A stretch of DNA of 64,000 nucleotides from Paenarthrobacter sp. (GCA_031179305.1 JAPSHX010000002.1:62001-126000); one strand, 5' to 3'; shown: positions 47,016 to 59,077, counted from the first letter of the stretch. The notes: generated by a model not told the origin, from the letters alone. Program-made: numbers and translations.

Positions 47016-47848
47016 TCGGGCTTGGCTTCGCTTGAGGCCTCTGGCTTCACTGATTCCGGGGTTGAATCCACGACGGCGGCCTCAACGGCACGCACGTCGT
47101 CGGCAACAGCGTCGTCGGCAACAGCGTCGTCGGCAACAGCGTCGTCGGCAACAGTAGTTCCTGCGTCAGGCGCCTCCGCAGGAGTGGTTTCACCAATTCC
47201 CAGAATCGAGGGAACGATCTCCCGGAGCCGCTCCAACCCTATGGCTCCTTGGCGCACTACCCGGAACGGGGTTGACGTGGCATCAACGATCGTGGAGGGC
47301 AGGGCAGCAGTCCCCTTGGTGGGACGGAAGCCGCCTTCAAGGTAGACCTCTACGGACTCTGCCAATTGGAGTCGTGCCTCCGAGGCCGTCTGTGCCGCTT
47401 CCTGGCCCGTCCGGTTGGCGGAGGAAACCGCCAACGGACCTGTGAGCCCCAGGAGTTCCAAGGCTATCTGGTCATCGGGCATCCTGAGGGCGACGGTGCC
47501 CTTGGTTTCGCCGAGGTCCCAGTCCAAAGACGGCTGCGCATGCAGGATCAGCGTCAGGCCACCAGGCCAGAAGGCCTGTGCCAGCGCCCGGGCATCCGCC
47601 GGGACATCAGTAGCCAGCCCGTCAAGGGCGTTGACCCGGGGTATCAGGACCGGAGGCGGCATCTGCCGGCTACGCCCCTTGGAGGCCAGCAACATGGTCA
47701 CAGCCAACGGCGAAAAGGCATCCGCGGCAATGCCGTAGACGGTGTCCGTCGGCAGCACGATGCACTTCTTTTCGCTGATGGCGCGCTGAGCATGCTGAAG
47801 CCCCTCAGTCCGCTGGTCATCGGAAGTGCAGTTATAGGTTGTGGTCAC
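47012..47848 (-). CDS. L-threonylcarbamoyladenylate synthase (Sua5/YrdC/TsaC)
   Basis: 278 aa; makes threonylcarbamoyl-AMP for the t6A37 modification of ANN-decoding tRNAs. The core has KKCIVLPTDTVYGIAADAF, LLASKGRSRQMPPPVLI, and VALRMPDDQIALELLGLTGPLAVSSANRTG. The core ends at about residue 215; the rest is an unusual acidic tail with the repeat VADDA encoded by 15-bp tandem DNA repeats. The tail replaces the Sua5 C-terminal domain of longer enzymes. Order prfA-prmC-sua5 is conserved in actinobacteria. Confidence 0.94.
   Translation of the reverse strand: MTTTYNCTSDDQRTEGLQHAQRAISEKKCIVLPTDTVYGIAADAFSPLAVTMLLASKGRSRQMPPPVLIPRVNALDGLATDVPADARALAQAFWPGGLTLILHAQPSLDWDLGETKGTVALRMPDDQIALELLGLTGPLAVSSANRTGQEAAQTASEARLQLAESVEVYLEGGFRPTKGTAALPSTIVDATSTPFRVVRQGAIGLERLREIVPSILGIGETTPAEAPDAGTTVADDAVADDAVADDAVADDVRAVEAAVVDSTPESVKPEASSEAKPE
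47096..47155 (-). repeat. Four tandem 15-bp repeats coding for VADDA units
   Basis: Unit GTCGTCGGCAACAGC at 47096-47110, 47111-47125, 47126-47140 and 47141-47155 (the last with one final base changed). On the minus strand each encodes five residues, AVADD, within the sua5 tail. In-frame 15-bp unit changes would alter tail length without frameshift. Confidence 0.95.
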
Positions 47849-47860
47849 ATCGCTATTCTT

Positions 47861-48733
47861 TCACTCATCAGGAGTCGGGCTTGCCAGGACAGCGCTGGTG
47901 GCACGTTCCTTGCCGTTCAGGTCATAGTGCGTGGTGACGTCTTTCCAACGTCCCGTTCGTTGCAGCATGCCGGCGATCCAACCGGCTTGGACTTCCGCAT
48001 GTTCCATCACGAAGTACCCCCCCGGCTTAAGGAGGCGGGCCGCTGAGGCCGCTGCCGCCGTCGGAAGTTCCATGCCGTCCGCTCCCCCACCGTACAGTGC
48101 CTCCGGCGGATCGTGGAGGGCCACTTCCGGCTCTGTCGGGATAGCTTCGGCCGGGACGTACGGCGGGTTGGATACGACGACGTCGAAAGTCCCGTTGTGC
48201 GCGGGGAGGGCATCCCGCAGATCGCCCTCAATGAGAATCACGCCCAAGGGCGCAAGGTTCCTGGTGGCCCAGGCATGCGCGAACTTACTGTATTCCACAG
48301 CATGGACCTCAGCGCCCGGAACCTCATACGCGATGGAACCGGCGATTGCACCGGATCCGGTGCCAAGGTCCACCACCTTGGGTTTCGGCATTTCAGCGAT
48401 GTGATCAATGACCAGCTGCACCACCGACTCCGTTTCAGGACGCGGAATGAAGACGCCCGGACCCACCTGTAACGCCAGGTGTCGGAAATATGCGACGCCG
48501 GTGATGTGCTGAAGGGGGACGCGAGCAGCGCGTTCCTCCACCAGTTCCCGGTAGCCTTCCGGAGCGGGAGTGTCGCCGAGCAACATGGCACGTAGGCGGC
48601 CAAGGCCAACACCTAGCAGGTGTTCGGCAAGTAATTCGGCGTCAACACGCGGGCTGGGCACACCGGCGCCGGATAAGACGGCAGTAGCCTCGCAAACAGC
48701 GTCCGCGAGGCTCTGGCCTTGGTGAAACGTCAT
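47861..48733 (-). CDS. prmC: Release factor N5-glutamine methyltransferase
   Basis: 290 aa; methylates the Gln of the GGQ motif of RF1/RF2. The SAM motif is VVDLGTGSGAIAGSIA and the substrate-binding motif is VVSNPPYVP. The N-terminal helical domain reads DAVCEATAVLSGAGVPSPRVDAELLAEHLLG. The frame extends to 48811, but the ATG at 48733 (TFHQGQSLADAV) starts 34 bp after the prfA stop and is preferred. Its substrate gene is directly upstream. Confidence 0.95.
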   Translation of the reverse strand: MTFHQGQSLADAVCEATAVLSGAGVPSPRVDAELLAEHLLGVGLGRLRAMLLGDTPAPEGYRELVEERAARVPLQHITGVAYFRHLALQVGPGVFIPRPETESVVQLVIDHIAEMPKPKVVDLGTGSGAIAGSIAYEVPGAEVHAVEYSKFAHAWATRNLAPLGVILIEGDLRDALPAHNGTFDVVVSNPPYVPAEAIPTEPEVALHDPPEALYGGGADGMELPTAAAASAARLLKPGGYFVMEHAEVQAGWIAGMLQRTGRWKDVTTHYDLNGKERATSAVLASPTPDE

Positions 48734-48767
48734 GGATGAACTCTGCTGTGGTTGTAGTCCGGCCGCG

Positions 48768-49841
48768 CTATTCGCCGATGGCGTCCAGGCGCGCCTGCTC
48801 GTCAGCTTCAATGGCCGACTGGATTACTGGCTCAAGATCGCCGTTCATCACCGCGTCAAGGTTGTACGCCTTGTAGCCGGTACGATGGTCCGCAATACGG
48901 TTTTCCGGGAAGTTGTAGGTGCGGATGCGCTCCGAACGGTCCATGGTGCGAATCTGCGACTTGCGCTGTTCGGAGTTGGCGGCGTCAATCTGTTCCTGCT
49001 GGTGGGCCAGAAGACGCGCACGGAGAACCCGCATACCGGCTTCACGGTTCTGCAGCTGCGACTTTTCGTTCTGCATGGCCACAACAATGCCCGTAGGCAA
49101 GTGGGTAATGCGGACGGCCGAGTCAGTGGTGTTCACGGACTGTCCACCCGGACCGGATGAACGGTAAACATCGATCTTGAGGTCGTTCTGGCTAATCTCA
49201 AGTTCTTCGGGCTCATCAACTTCAGGGAGCACCAGCACACCGGCGGCCGACGTGTGGATGCGGCCCTGCGACTCAGTGACGGGAACCCGCTGGACGCGGT
49301 GCACGCCGCCTTCAAATTTCAACCGGGCGAAGACTCCCTGTGCAGGATCGTTCGAGTTGCCCTTAATGGCCACGGCAACGTCTTTGTAGCCACCAAGATC
49401 GGATTCGGTGGCGGAGATCATTTCAGTCTTCCAGCCCCGCGACTCGGCGTAGCGCATGTACATCCGCAGAAGGTCGCCAGCGAACAGTGCAGCTTCGTCG
49501 CCACCTTCGCCGCCCTTGACTTCAAGGATCACGTTGCGGGCATCGTCCGGATCACGAGGGATCAGCAGACGGCGGAGCCGCTCCTGTGCCGCCGGAATCT
49601 GCTCCTCCAACTGCACAACTTCTGCAGCGAATTCCGGATCCTCGTCTGCCATCTCTTTGGCAGCTTCCAAGTCATCATTGAGCCCGCGCCATTTGTTGTA
49701 CGCCTCCACAATGCCCTGAAGCTGAGCAGACCGACGCCCCAACTTCCTGGCAGCGGACTGATCGGCATAAACGGCAGGATCACTCAACTGCGCCTGAATA
49801 GCAGCATGCTCATCCAGCAATCCCTGTACGGACTCAAACAT
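48768..49841 (-). CDS. prfA: Peptide chain release factor 1
   Basis: 357 aa; terminates translation at UAA and UAG. The stop-codon recognition motif of RF1 is [15 protein letters not shown] (PVT), and the GGQ motif is [24 protein letters not shown]. Start ATG 49841 with AAGAGG seven bases upstream. Between it and rho lie 291 bp, which in related genomes hold rpmE; here there is no ribosomal L31 coding sequence. Confidence 0.97.
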   Translation of the reverse strand: MFESVQGLLDEHAAIQAQLSDPAVYADQSAARKLGRRSAQLQGIVEAYNKWRGLNDDLEAAKEMADEDPEFAAEVVQLEEQIPAAQERLRRLLIPRDPDDARNVILEVKGGEGGDEAALFAGDLLRMYMRYAESRGWKTEMISATESDLGGYKDVAVAIKGNSNDPAQGVFARLKFEGGVHRVQRVPVTESQGRIHTSAAGVLVLPEVDEPEELEISQNDLKIDVYRSSGPGGQSVNTTDSAVRITHLPTGIVVAMQNEKSQLQNREAGMRVLRARLLAHQQEQIDAANSEQRKSQIRTMDRSERIRTYNFPENRIADHRTGYKAYNLDAVMNGDLEPVIQSAIEADEQARLDAIGE

Positions 49842-50007
49842 TTTCAAACCTCTTTCGACTCGCAGACAAGTCTAGTTGCGACGATTGGTGTCTTAACGAC
49901 CAACCGCTCAAATAAGCCGGCCAGCGAAGGTGACGGCAACGCCCAAGGTGACCTGACCGCCGTCGAGTAATTTTGCCGGCCCGCGACAGGCGAGCCGAAA
50001 ACGGAAC

Positions 50008-50122
50008 GAGCCGCTGGTTCTGCTGCCCCGGGAGTGGCTTCGGGCCTGCCGGAGCGTGGTGGCCAAGTCCGTAAGGACCTGGCCACCACGCGTAGGGGCG
50101 GGGGCAGCAGAATCAGCGGCTC
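50008..50122. repeat. Nested inverted repeat just downstream of rho
   Basis: Outer arms 50008-50029 and 50101-50122 match in 21 of 22 positions. Inside them a second hairpin has arms 50055-50070 and 50075-50090 (15 of 16) with a 4-base loop. The inner mismatch is a G-U pair on the minus (rho) strand, while the outer one is A-C on that strand. It starts 11 bp after the rho stop, and TTTT follows about 8 bases beyond on that strand. Likely a strong transcript-end or processing structure. Confidence 0.78.
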
Positions 50123-50132
50123 AGTAAAGCAG

Positions 50133-52256
<2,124 letters not shown>

Positions 52257-52560
52257 GAAGGATCCTTCCCCCTCGACGGCGTCCAGAGCGAGAGCTGGAC
52301 GCGATGATTTGTTCTGGGCTGCAGTTCAGATCTGCAGCCGGTGATTTGGGCCGTGCCTGATGGATTGTGGCCAACAGGGCCGGATACTGATCGTCATCAC
52401 TGGATCCAGTTGCCCGGACAGCCGGCGTAGTGTTCAGGAAACAGAGAGATTTCTGCGGCACCTGAGACAGGCCGAAAGAGACGACACCACCAACGTTGGC
52501 ACAGTTGACGAAAGGTACGGCAAAACACCGAGATCCAAAATCAGGGAACTGCCCGCAGCT
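52257..52560 (-). promoter_or_regulatory. Leader/spacer between thrB and rho
   Basis: 304 bp without a gene. Two perfect small hairpins lie near the rho end: arms 52279-52286/52295-52302 (8 bp) and 52318-52324/52332-52338 (7 bp). In other bacteria rho is autoregulated through its leader; these structures could serve such control, but that is only inferred. Nothing else is recognised in the rest. Confidence 0.4.
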
Positions 52561-53535
52561 TTACCGGCGGTGCACTTCCACTCTAGCACCTTGATCGTCT
52601 ACAGCCAGCGTCATCACACGCCAACCGATGTCGGGTGTGTTGTCCGCCGTGAACCTACCGATGAATTCGACGGTAGCGGCAGCTTCCTCAGCACCGTTGG
52701 CCAACACCATCACTGTGGGACCTGCACCGGAGACAACCGCTGCATGGCCGGCAGACCGAAGCGACGCGATGAGGTCGGCACTGGGACGCATGGCTTGGGC
52801 GCGATAGCTCTGGTGTAGATAATCCTCCGTGCCGGGCAACAACAACGTGGGATCAGCAGTGAGCGCGTGAATCAACAAGGCTGCACGTCCGGAATTCATT
52901 GCTGCCGCATGATGTCCAACGGATGCCGGGAGCAATCCGCGTGCAGTCTCCGTGGACAGTTCGTAGTCCGGGACTGCCACGACGGGAATAACCGACCGCG
53001 CGACGTCAGCGCGTGTGGTGCTGTACTGCTCGCTGTCCTGCCACGACAGCGCCAGTCCGCCGAAAATGGCGGGTGCGACGTTGTCCGGGTGGCCTTCCAT
53101 CTCGCTGGTCAACTGCAGGATCCAATCGCGGTCTTGCCGGAATTCGGAGGGGACAAGCGCGTTGGCGGCAGTTACGGCTGCAACCACAGCCGATGCTGAT
53201 GATCCCAGGCCCCTGCCGTGCGGGTTGACGTTGTCCGCGGTGATTTTCAGGCCGGAGTGCTGGAATCCAAGCCGATTCAACGCAAGGTCAATGGCCCGAA
53301 TCACCAGATGGCTGGCGTCACGTGGAAGGGAGTCAGCACCCTCACCGGAGAGCTCGAACTCGAGCTCCCCGGTGCTGAGGGTTTCCACCGTCAAGGTGTC
53401 GTAAATCGACAGGGCCAAGCCGAGGCTGTCGTAACCGGGCCCCAGGTTGGCACTCGTACCAGGGACCTTGACGGTCAGCCGCTGACCTGCCGCGACAAGT
53501 GCACGATCGGTCGCGGTGGGCTGCGTTGATTCCAC
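52561..53535 (-). CDS. thrB: Homoserine kinase
   Basis: 324 aa GHMP kinase phosphorylating homoserine in threonine synthesis. N-terminal TVKVPGTSANLGPGYDSLG, the ATP-binding loop PHGRGLGSSASAVVAA, and the C-terminal AAVVSGAGPTVMVLA. Separated by only 2 bp from thrC upstream. Last gene of the argS-lysA-hom-thrC-thrB group. Confidence 0.97.
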   Translation of the reverse strand: MESTQPTATDRALVAAGQRLTVKVPGTSANLGPGYDSLGLALSIYDTLTVETLSTGELEFELSGEGADSLPRDASHLVIRAIDLALNRLGFQHSGLKITADNVNPHGRGLGSSASAVVAAVTAANALVPSEFRQDRDWILQLTSEMEGHPDNVAPAIFGGLALSWQDSEQYSTTRADVARSVIPVVAVPDYELSTETARGLLPASVGHHAAAMNSGRAALLIHALTADPTLLLPGTEDYLHQSYRAQAMRPSADLIASLRSAGHAAVVSGAGPTVMVLANGAEEAAATVEFIGRFTADNTPDIGWRVMTLAVDDQGARVEVHRR

Positions 53536-53537
53536 TC

Positions 53538-54641
53538 TTAGTTTTCTTCCAGTCCCAGTTCTGCGGCAACGGTGACGACGTCGTTTGGCACCTTGACTGG
53601 CTGGACATCGCTGCCGTCCTCAGTGCGGAGCGCCCACTGCGGGTCCTTGAGACCATGACCGGTGACCGTGATGACGATGGTTTTGCCGGACGGAACCTCG
53701 CCTGCGGCGTGCTTCTTGATCAAGCCTGCGACACCGGCAGCGGAACCAGGTTCAACGAAGACGCCTTCCTTGGAAGAAAGCCAGCGGTGGGCAGCAAGGA
53801 TCTCGTCGTCGGTGACAGCCTCAATCAATCCGCCTGATTCGTCACGGGCCGCAACTGCGGTCTCCCATGAGGCCGGGTTACCGATGCGGATGGCAGTGGC
53901 GATCGTGTCGGGCTCGGTAATGGGGTGCCCTGCAACGAACGGCGCGGCACCTGCAGCTTGGAAGCCCCACATGACGGGTGTCTTGGTGGAAACAGCCGGG
54001 AGTGTTCCGTTGGCCGTCTCGAACGGCGCGGAATACTCCTTGTAACCCTTCCAGTAGGCGCTGATGTTGCCCGCGTTGCCCACTGGCAGTACGTGGATGT
54101 CGGGGGCATCGCCCAGTGTGTCCACAACTTCGAAGGCGCCGGTCTTCTGGCCCTGGATGCGAGCCGGGTTGACTGAGTTCACCAGGAACACCGGGTAGGC
54201 TTCCCCGAGCTTTCGAGCGATGTCCAGGCAGTTGTCGAAGTTACCGTCTACCTGGAGCAGGGTGGCACCGTGGGCGATAGCCTGGCTCAGCTTGCCCATG
54301 GAGATCTTGCCTTCGGGTACCAGCACCGCACACTTGAGGCCTGCGGCTGTGGCGTAGGCAGCAGCTGAGGCGGAGGTGTTGCCGGTGGAGGCGCAGACGA
54401 CAGCTTTGGCACCGGCCTCGACAGCAGCTGTCATGGCCATCGTCATGCCACGGTCTTTGAACGAACCCGTGGGGTTCATACCTTCGACCTTCAGGTAAAC
54501 CTCGGAGCCGGTCAGCTCTGAAAGCTTCTGCGCGTGGACCAGAGGCGTGCCGCCCTCGCCCAGGGTGATGACCTTGGTGGCTTCCGTTACAGGCAAACGA
54601 TCAGCGTATTCGCGGATTACTCCGCGCCATTGGTGAGCCAC
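53538..54641 (-). CDS. thrC: Threonine synthase
   Basis: 367 aa PLP enzyme converting O-phosphohomoserine to threonine. The PLP-lysine region is [15 protein letters not shown], the phosphate loop [16 protein letters not shown], and the C-terminal catalytic part TVTGHGLKD. Short (no N-terminal extension), the class II-like small form common in actinobacteria. It starts directly after the hom stop. Confidence 0.97.
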   Translation of the reverse strand: MAHQWRGVIREYADRLPVTEATKVITLGEGGTPLVHAQKLSELTGSEVYLKVEGMNPTGSFKDRGMTMAMTAAVEAGAKAVVCASTGNTSASAAAYATAAGLKCAVLVPEGKISMGKLSQAIAHGATLLQVDGNFDNCLDIARKLGEAYPVFLVNSVNPARIQGQKTGAFEVVDTLGDAPDIHVLPVGNAGNISAYWKGYKEYSAPFETANGTLPAVSTKTPVMWGFQAAGAAPFVAGHPITEPDTIATAIRIGNPASWETAVAARDESGGLIEAVTDDEILAAHRWLSSKEGVFVEPGSAAGVAGLIKKHAAGEVPSGKTIVITVTGHGLKDPQWALRTEDGSDVQPVKVPNDVVTVAAELGLEEN

Positions 54642-55958
54642 TTAGACCCCTTCTACCCGGAGTACGGATGTTACGGAATTGATGACGTCCAGGCCCTTCA
54701 CGGCCTCGACGGTTGCCGCGAGTGCGGCTTCGGACGCACGGTGCGTCACGATTTTCAGCTCGGCCGACTCAACGTTCGAGGCGGAGTCGCGGTGGATCGT
54801 CTGACGCATGATTTCGATGGAAACGCCGTTCTCCGCAAAGATGTGCGCGATCCGGGCCAGCACGCCGGCTTGGTCAGCGACGTCCAGGCCGATGTAGTAG
54901 CTGGTGGTGGACGCATCGATGGCCAGCGCCGGAACGTGGCCCGTGGTGGTCTCCGTCCGGCCGGGGCCGCCCAGGACCAAGCGCCGTGCGGCAGAGACAA
55001 GGTCACCCAGCACGGCGGATGCGGTGGGCGTTCCACCTGCACCCTGGCCATAGAACATCAGTTCGCCGGCGTTTTCCGCTTCAATGAAGACAGCGTTGAA
55101 GGCACCACGGACAGCAGCCAGCGGGTGTTCGCGCGGCAGGAGTGTGGGGTGGACGCGCACGGAAATGCCGCTGCCGTTGTCCGAGGCGTCGATCTTCTCG
55201 GCGATCGCGAGCAGCTTGATGACAAAGCCGGCTTCCTTGGCGGAGGCGATGTCCGCAGCGCTGACCTTGGTGATGCCTTCGCAATAGACATCATCCAGCG
55301 AGAAGCGCGTGTGGAAGGACAGGGATGCAAGGATCGCTGCCTTCGCTGCAGCGTCGTGGCCTTCGACGTCGGCTGTGGGGTCGGCTTCGGCATATCCAAG
55401 GCGCTGGGCTTCGGCGAGGGCGTCGGAGAACTGCGCACCTGTGGTGTCCATCTGGTCAAGGATGAAGTTGGTGGTGCCGTTGACGATGCCCAGGACCCGG
55501 GTGATGCGGTCGCCGGACAGGCTGTCGCGGATAGGGCGCAGGATAGGGATCGCACCGGCGACGGCGGCCTCGTAGGACAGCTGGACGCCGGCCTTGTCTG
55601 CCTCTTCGTAGAGTGTGGGGCCGTCCTGTGCGAGCAGTGCCTTGTTGCCGGTGACAACGCATGCGCCGTTCTGGATGGCCGTCAGGATCAGCGAACGGGC
55701 AGGCTCGATGCCGCCCATGAGTTCAATGACGAGGTCTGCGTCCTTGACCAAGGTATCGGCATCCGTGGTGAAAAGTTCGCGCGGCAGTTCGACGTCGCGC
55801 GGGGAATCGATATTGCGCACGGCGATGCCGGAAAGTTCCAAGCGGGCTCCGCTGCGTGCTGCGAGGGCCTCGGCGTCGTCAATGAGAATCCGCGCAACCT
55901 GGGCCCCAACGTTGCCACAGCCCAGCAGGGCCACCTTCAAGGTTTGCACTTCAGACAT
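54642..55958 (-). CDS. hom: Homoserine dehydrogenase
   Basis: 438 aa NAD(P)H-dependent reduction of aspartate semialdehyde. NAD motif LLGCGNVGAQVARIL, then GIVNGTTNFILDQM and the catalytic Lys/Asp part AEADPTADVEGHDAAAKAAILA; a C-terminal ACT domain (about 355-435, SYYIGLDVADQAGVLARIA) provides threonine feedback. Overlaps lysA by 8 bp and abuts thrC. No aspartokinase is fused or nearby. Confidence 0.97.
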   Translation of the reverse strand: MSEVQTLKVALLGCGNVGAQVARILIDDAEALAARSGARLELSGIAVRNIDSPRDVELPRELFTTDADTLVKDADLVIELMGGIEPARSLILTAIQNGACVVTGNKALLAQDGPTLYEEADKAGVQLSYEAAVAGAIPILRPIRDSLSGDRITRVLGIVNGTTNFILDQMDTTGAQFSDALAEAQRLGYAEADPTADVEGHDAAAKAAILASLSFHTRFSLDDVYCEGITKVSAADIASAKEAGFVIKLLAIAEKIDASDNGSGISVRVHPTLLPREHPLAAVRGAFNAVFIEAENAGELMFYGQGAGGTPTASAVLGDLVSAARRLVLGGPGRTETTTGHVPALAIDASTTSYYIGLDVADQAGVLARIAHIFAENGVSIEIMRQTIHRDSASNVESAELKIVTHRASEAALAATVEAVKGLDVINSVTSVLRVEGV

Positions 55959-57423
55959 TCGCCACTCCCATGTCGCGGTTCAAGAGATCTTCTTCGGTTT
56001 CCCCGCGGACAATCAGCCGGGCGGCTCCGTCGCGTACAGCGACAACGCCAGGCCGGGCCAGGTAGTTGTAATTGCTGGAGAGGGCCCAGCAGTAGGCGCC
56101 GGTACCCGGTACTGCGAGCAAATCACCGGCTGCCACGTCCGCGGGCAGATATACATCTCTAACAACTATGTCGCCACTCTCGCAATGTTTGCCCACTACT
56201 CGGGACAGCTGCGGAGCCGCTGACGAGTCCCGGGAGGCCAAAACTGCCGAATAATCCGCGTCGTAAAGCACCGGGCGCGCGTTGTCGCTCATCCCGCCGT
56301 CCACCGACACATAGCGGCGCGGATACGTAACGTTGTTCTCCCCTTCTTCGCCCTCGTTGGCATCGACACGGACGGTTTTGAGTGTGCCAACTTCATAAAG
56401 CGTGAACGTGGTGCTGCCCACGATGGCACGTCCGGGTTCAATCGAGATGCGCGGTGGAGTGATGTCCAGTTCAGCGCACTTGGAACGCACGACGGCGGCC
56501 ATCGCCTGCGCGATTTCGGCCGGGGGCCGGGGTGTATCCACCGGGGTGTAAGCGATTCCGTAGCCGCCGCCCAAGTCCAGTTCGGGCATGACGATGGAGT
56601 ACTTGGCCTGCATGGCTGCCAGGAAGCCCAGTAGCTTCTCCGCTGCAAGAGCAAAGCCGTCGGGCTCAAAGATCTGTGAGCCGATATGGCAGTGCAGTCC
56701 CAAGAGCTCGATGCTGGCGTAGGTGGTTGCCGCAGCCACCGCTTCCTCGGCTGCGGACAGGCCTGCTTCATCGGTTGTGTCCCCGGCCATGGAGAGGCCA
56801 AACTTTTGGTCCTCGTGTGCCGTGGCAATGAACTCATGGGTGTGGGCGTGCACGCCGGGGGTCAGCCGGAGCATGACCTTGGCAGTTCCGCCGCGGCTGG
56901 AGGCAATCTTGGCTACCCGCTCCAGTTCATCGAGGCTGTCCACCACGATTCGGCCGACCTTCATGTCCAACGCGCGCTTGATCTCGGCATCGGACTTGTT
57001 GTTGCCGTGCAGACCGAGATTTGGCCCTTCAATTCCTGCACGGGCGGCAACAGCCAGCTCGCCGCCCGAACAAGTGTCCAAGCGGAGGCCTTCCTCGGAA
57101 ACCCAACTGGCTACTGCAGTGCACAGGAACGACTTCCCGGCGTAGTAGACGTCCACTCCCCCACAAATATCGTCGAAGGCGGAATCAAAGGCGTCTTTGA
57201 ACGCCCGTGCGCGGGAACGGAAATCCGATTCACTCATGACGAACAGTGGAGTTCCGTACTGTTCCTTGAGCTCGCTGACGGACACGCCGTCAATGGTGAC
57301 CTCACCGGCGTCGTTCTTCTCAACGCCGGCCGCCCACATGGGTGCCTGCAAGGCATTGAGGTCTTCGGGAACAGCCAACCATTCGGGTGCGAGCGGAGAA
57401 GCGTGTGTAGCGTTCGTGGTCAT
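55951..57423 (-). CDS. lysA: Diaminopimelate decarboxylase
   Basis: 490 aa PLP enzyme making L-lysine from meso-DAP. PLP-lysine in DVYYAGKSFLC, LHCHIGSQIFE, the glycine-rich YPRRYVSVDGGMSDNARP, and the catalytic Cys in KHCESGDIV. Four bases after argS stop; the argS-lysA order is conserved in actinobacteria. Confidence 0.97.
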   Translation of the reverse strand: MTTNATHASPLAPEWLAVPEDLNALQAPMWAAGVEKNDAGEVTIDGVSVSELKEQYGTPLFVMSESDFRSRARAFKDAFDSAFDDICGGVDVYYAGKSFLCTAVASWVSEEGLRLDTCSGGELAVAARAGIEGPNLGLHGNNKSDAEIKRALDMKVGRIVVDSLDELERVAKIASSRGGTAKVMLRLTPGVHAHTHEFIATAHEDQKFGLSMAGDTTDEAGLSAAEEAVAAATTYASIELLGLHCHIGSQIFEPDGFALAAEKLLGFLAAMQAKYSIVMPELDLGGGYGIAYTPVDTPRPPAEIAQAMAAVVRSKCAELDITPPRISIEPGRAIVGSTTFTLYEVGTLKTVRVDANEGEEGENNVTYPRRYVSVDGGMSDNARPVLYDADYSAVLASRDSSAAPQLSRVVGKHCESGDIVVRDVYLPADVAAGDLLAVPGTGAYCWALSSNYNYLARPGVVAVRDGAARLIVRGETEEDLLNRDMGVANV

Positions 57424-57427
57424 TTCC

Positions 57428-59077
57428 CTACATCCGTTCCGGCGCAGAAACGCCCAGCAGTTCGAGTCCGTTGGCCAGCACTTGGCTGGTGGCGTCGTTC
57501 AGCCACAGACGCGTGCGGTTGACGTCCTGTACTGGCTCGTCCCCTTGCGGCGAGACGCGGCAAGCGTCGTACCAGCGGTGATAGGCACCGGCGATGACTT
57601 CGAGGTGGCGTGCCACCCGGTGCGGCTCACGCAGTTCTGCAGCCTTTGCCACGATGGACGGGTAGCTGCCGAGGTAGGAGAGCAATTCGTTTTCCGTGGC
57701 GTGGTCCAGGAGCGATGCGTCAAAGACGGAACGCTCCACCCCGGCCTCGGCAGCATTGCGTGCTGTGCCGCGGGAGCGTGCGTGCGCATACTGCACGTAG
57801 AACACCGGGTTCTCATTGCTGTGTTTCTTCAGCAGTTCGGGATCCAGGGTCAGCGGCGAGTCAGCCGGGAAACGGGCCAGGGAATACCTGACGGCATCCT
57901 TGCCGAGCCACGAAATAAGGTCCTTGAGCTCGATGATGTTACCGGCACGCTTGGATAGCTTGGCGCCATTCACGGACACAAGCTGGCCGATGAGGACCTC
58001 AATGTTGACCTCGGGATCATCGCCCGCGCAGGCTGCGATGGCTTTCAAACGGTTGATGTATCCGTGATGGTCCGCACCGAGCAGGTAGATCTTCTCCGTG
58101 AAGCCGCGGTCCTTCTTTGAGAGGTAGTACGCGGCGTCCGCAGCGAAGTACGTAGGTTCACCATTGGCGCGGATCATTACACGGTCTTTGTCGTCACCGA
58201 AGTCTGTGGTGCGCAACCAGACGGCACCGCCGTCGTCGAAAACGTGGCCTTGCTCGCGAAGGCGGGCGACGGCCGACTCAATCGCACCGGCGTCATGCAA
58301 TTCCTTTTCGGAGAAGAAGACATCAAACTCGACGCCAAACTCAGCCAAAGTGGTTTTGATGTCTGCCATCTGTGCCTGGTAGGCAGCGGCCCGGATAACA
58401 GGCAGGGCTGCCTCATCCGTCAACTCGCGGATATCCGGATGGGCCCTCAGGACTTCGTCACCAAGCTCACGGATGTACTCGCCCGGGTAGCCACCCTCAG
58501 GCACGCCACGTCCGTGAAGGCGGGAGAGGACCGAGTTGGCGAAGACGTTCATCTGCGAGCCGGCGTCGTTGATGTAGTACTCGGCGGTGACGTTAGCGCC
58601 GGAGGCCCGCAGAACACGGGCAATGGCATCTCCCAAGGCGGCCCAGCGAGTGTGCCCGATGTGCAACGGACCGGTGGGATTCGCGGAAACGAACTCCATG
58701 TTGACCACGCGCCCCGCGAGCGCCTGGTTGGTGCCGTAGTTGCTTCCAGCCTCAACAATTGCCTTGGCGAGGGCGCCGGCTGTGGCAGCATCCACAGTGA
58801 TGTTCAGAAAGCCCGGACCGGCGATTTCCACTCCGGTAACGCCAGGAATGCCCTGGAGATGGTTGCTGAGGATTCCTGCGAATTCGCGTGGATTCATGCC
58901 GGCCTGCTTGGAGAGCTGCAGGGCGATGTTGGTGGCCCAGTCGCCATGATCCCGGTTCTTGGGTCGCTCCACTCGCACGGCCTCGGGCACGACGGATTCC
59001 GTCAGGGCGATTTCGCCGGTGGAGACGGCGTTCTTAAGGCAGGCGGATATGGCAGCGGAGAGTTCTTCGGGAGTCAC
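57428..59077 (-). CDS. argS: Arginyl-tRNA synthetase
   Basis: 549 aa class I synthetase. The HIGH motif lies in SANPTGPLHIGHTRWAALGDA, the KMSK-like motif is degenerate as usual in ArgRS (NGAKLSKRAGN), and the C-terminal DALR anticodon-binding domain contains NENPVFYVQYAHARS and a terminal NGLELLGVSAPERM. GTG start. First gene of the lysA-hom-thr operon; tRNA-Arg(CCG), a substrate, is encoded 3.2 kb away. Confidence 0.98.
   Translation of the reverse strand: MTPEELSAAISACLKNAVSTGEIALTESVVPEAVRVERPKNRDHGDWATNIALQLSKQAGMNPREFAGILSNHLQGIPGVTGVEIAGPGFLNITVDAATAGALAKAIVEAGSNYGTNQALAGRVVNMEFVSANPTGPLHIGHTRWAALGDAIARVLRASGANVTAEYYINDAGSQMNVFANSVLSRLHGRGVPEGGYPGEYIRELGDEVLRAHPDIRELTDEAALPVIRAAAYQAQMADIKTTLAEFGVEFDVFFSEKELHDAGAIESAVARLREQGHVFDDGGAVWLRTTDFGDDKDRVMIRANGEPTYFAADAAYYLSKKDRGFTEKIYLLGADHHGYINRLKAIAACAGDDPEVNIEVLIGQLVSVNGAKLSKRAGNIIELKDLISWLGKDAVRYSLARFPADSPLTLDPELLKKHSNENPVFYVQYAHARSRGTARNAAEAGVERSVFDASLLDHATENELLSYLGSYPSIVAKAAELREPHRVARHLEVIAGAYHRWYDACRVSPQGDEPVQDVNRTRLWLNDATSQVLANGLELLGVSAPERM

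Noticed and set aside
47096..47155. Possible CRISPR-like or regulatory tandem repeats
   Set aside because: No spacers; units are directly adjacent, in frame and part of the sua5 coding sequence.
54534..56162. Plus-strand open frame of about 540 codons across hom
   Set aside because: Antisense of hom and its neighbours; no family signature.
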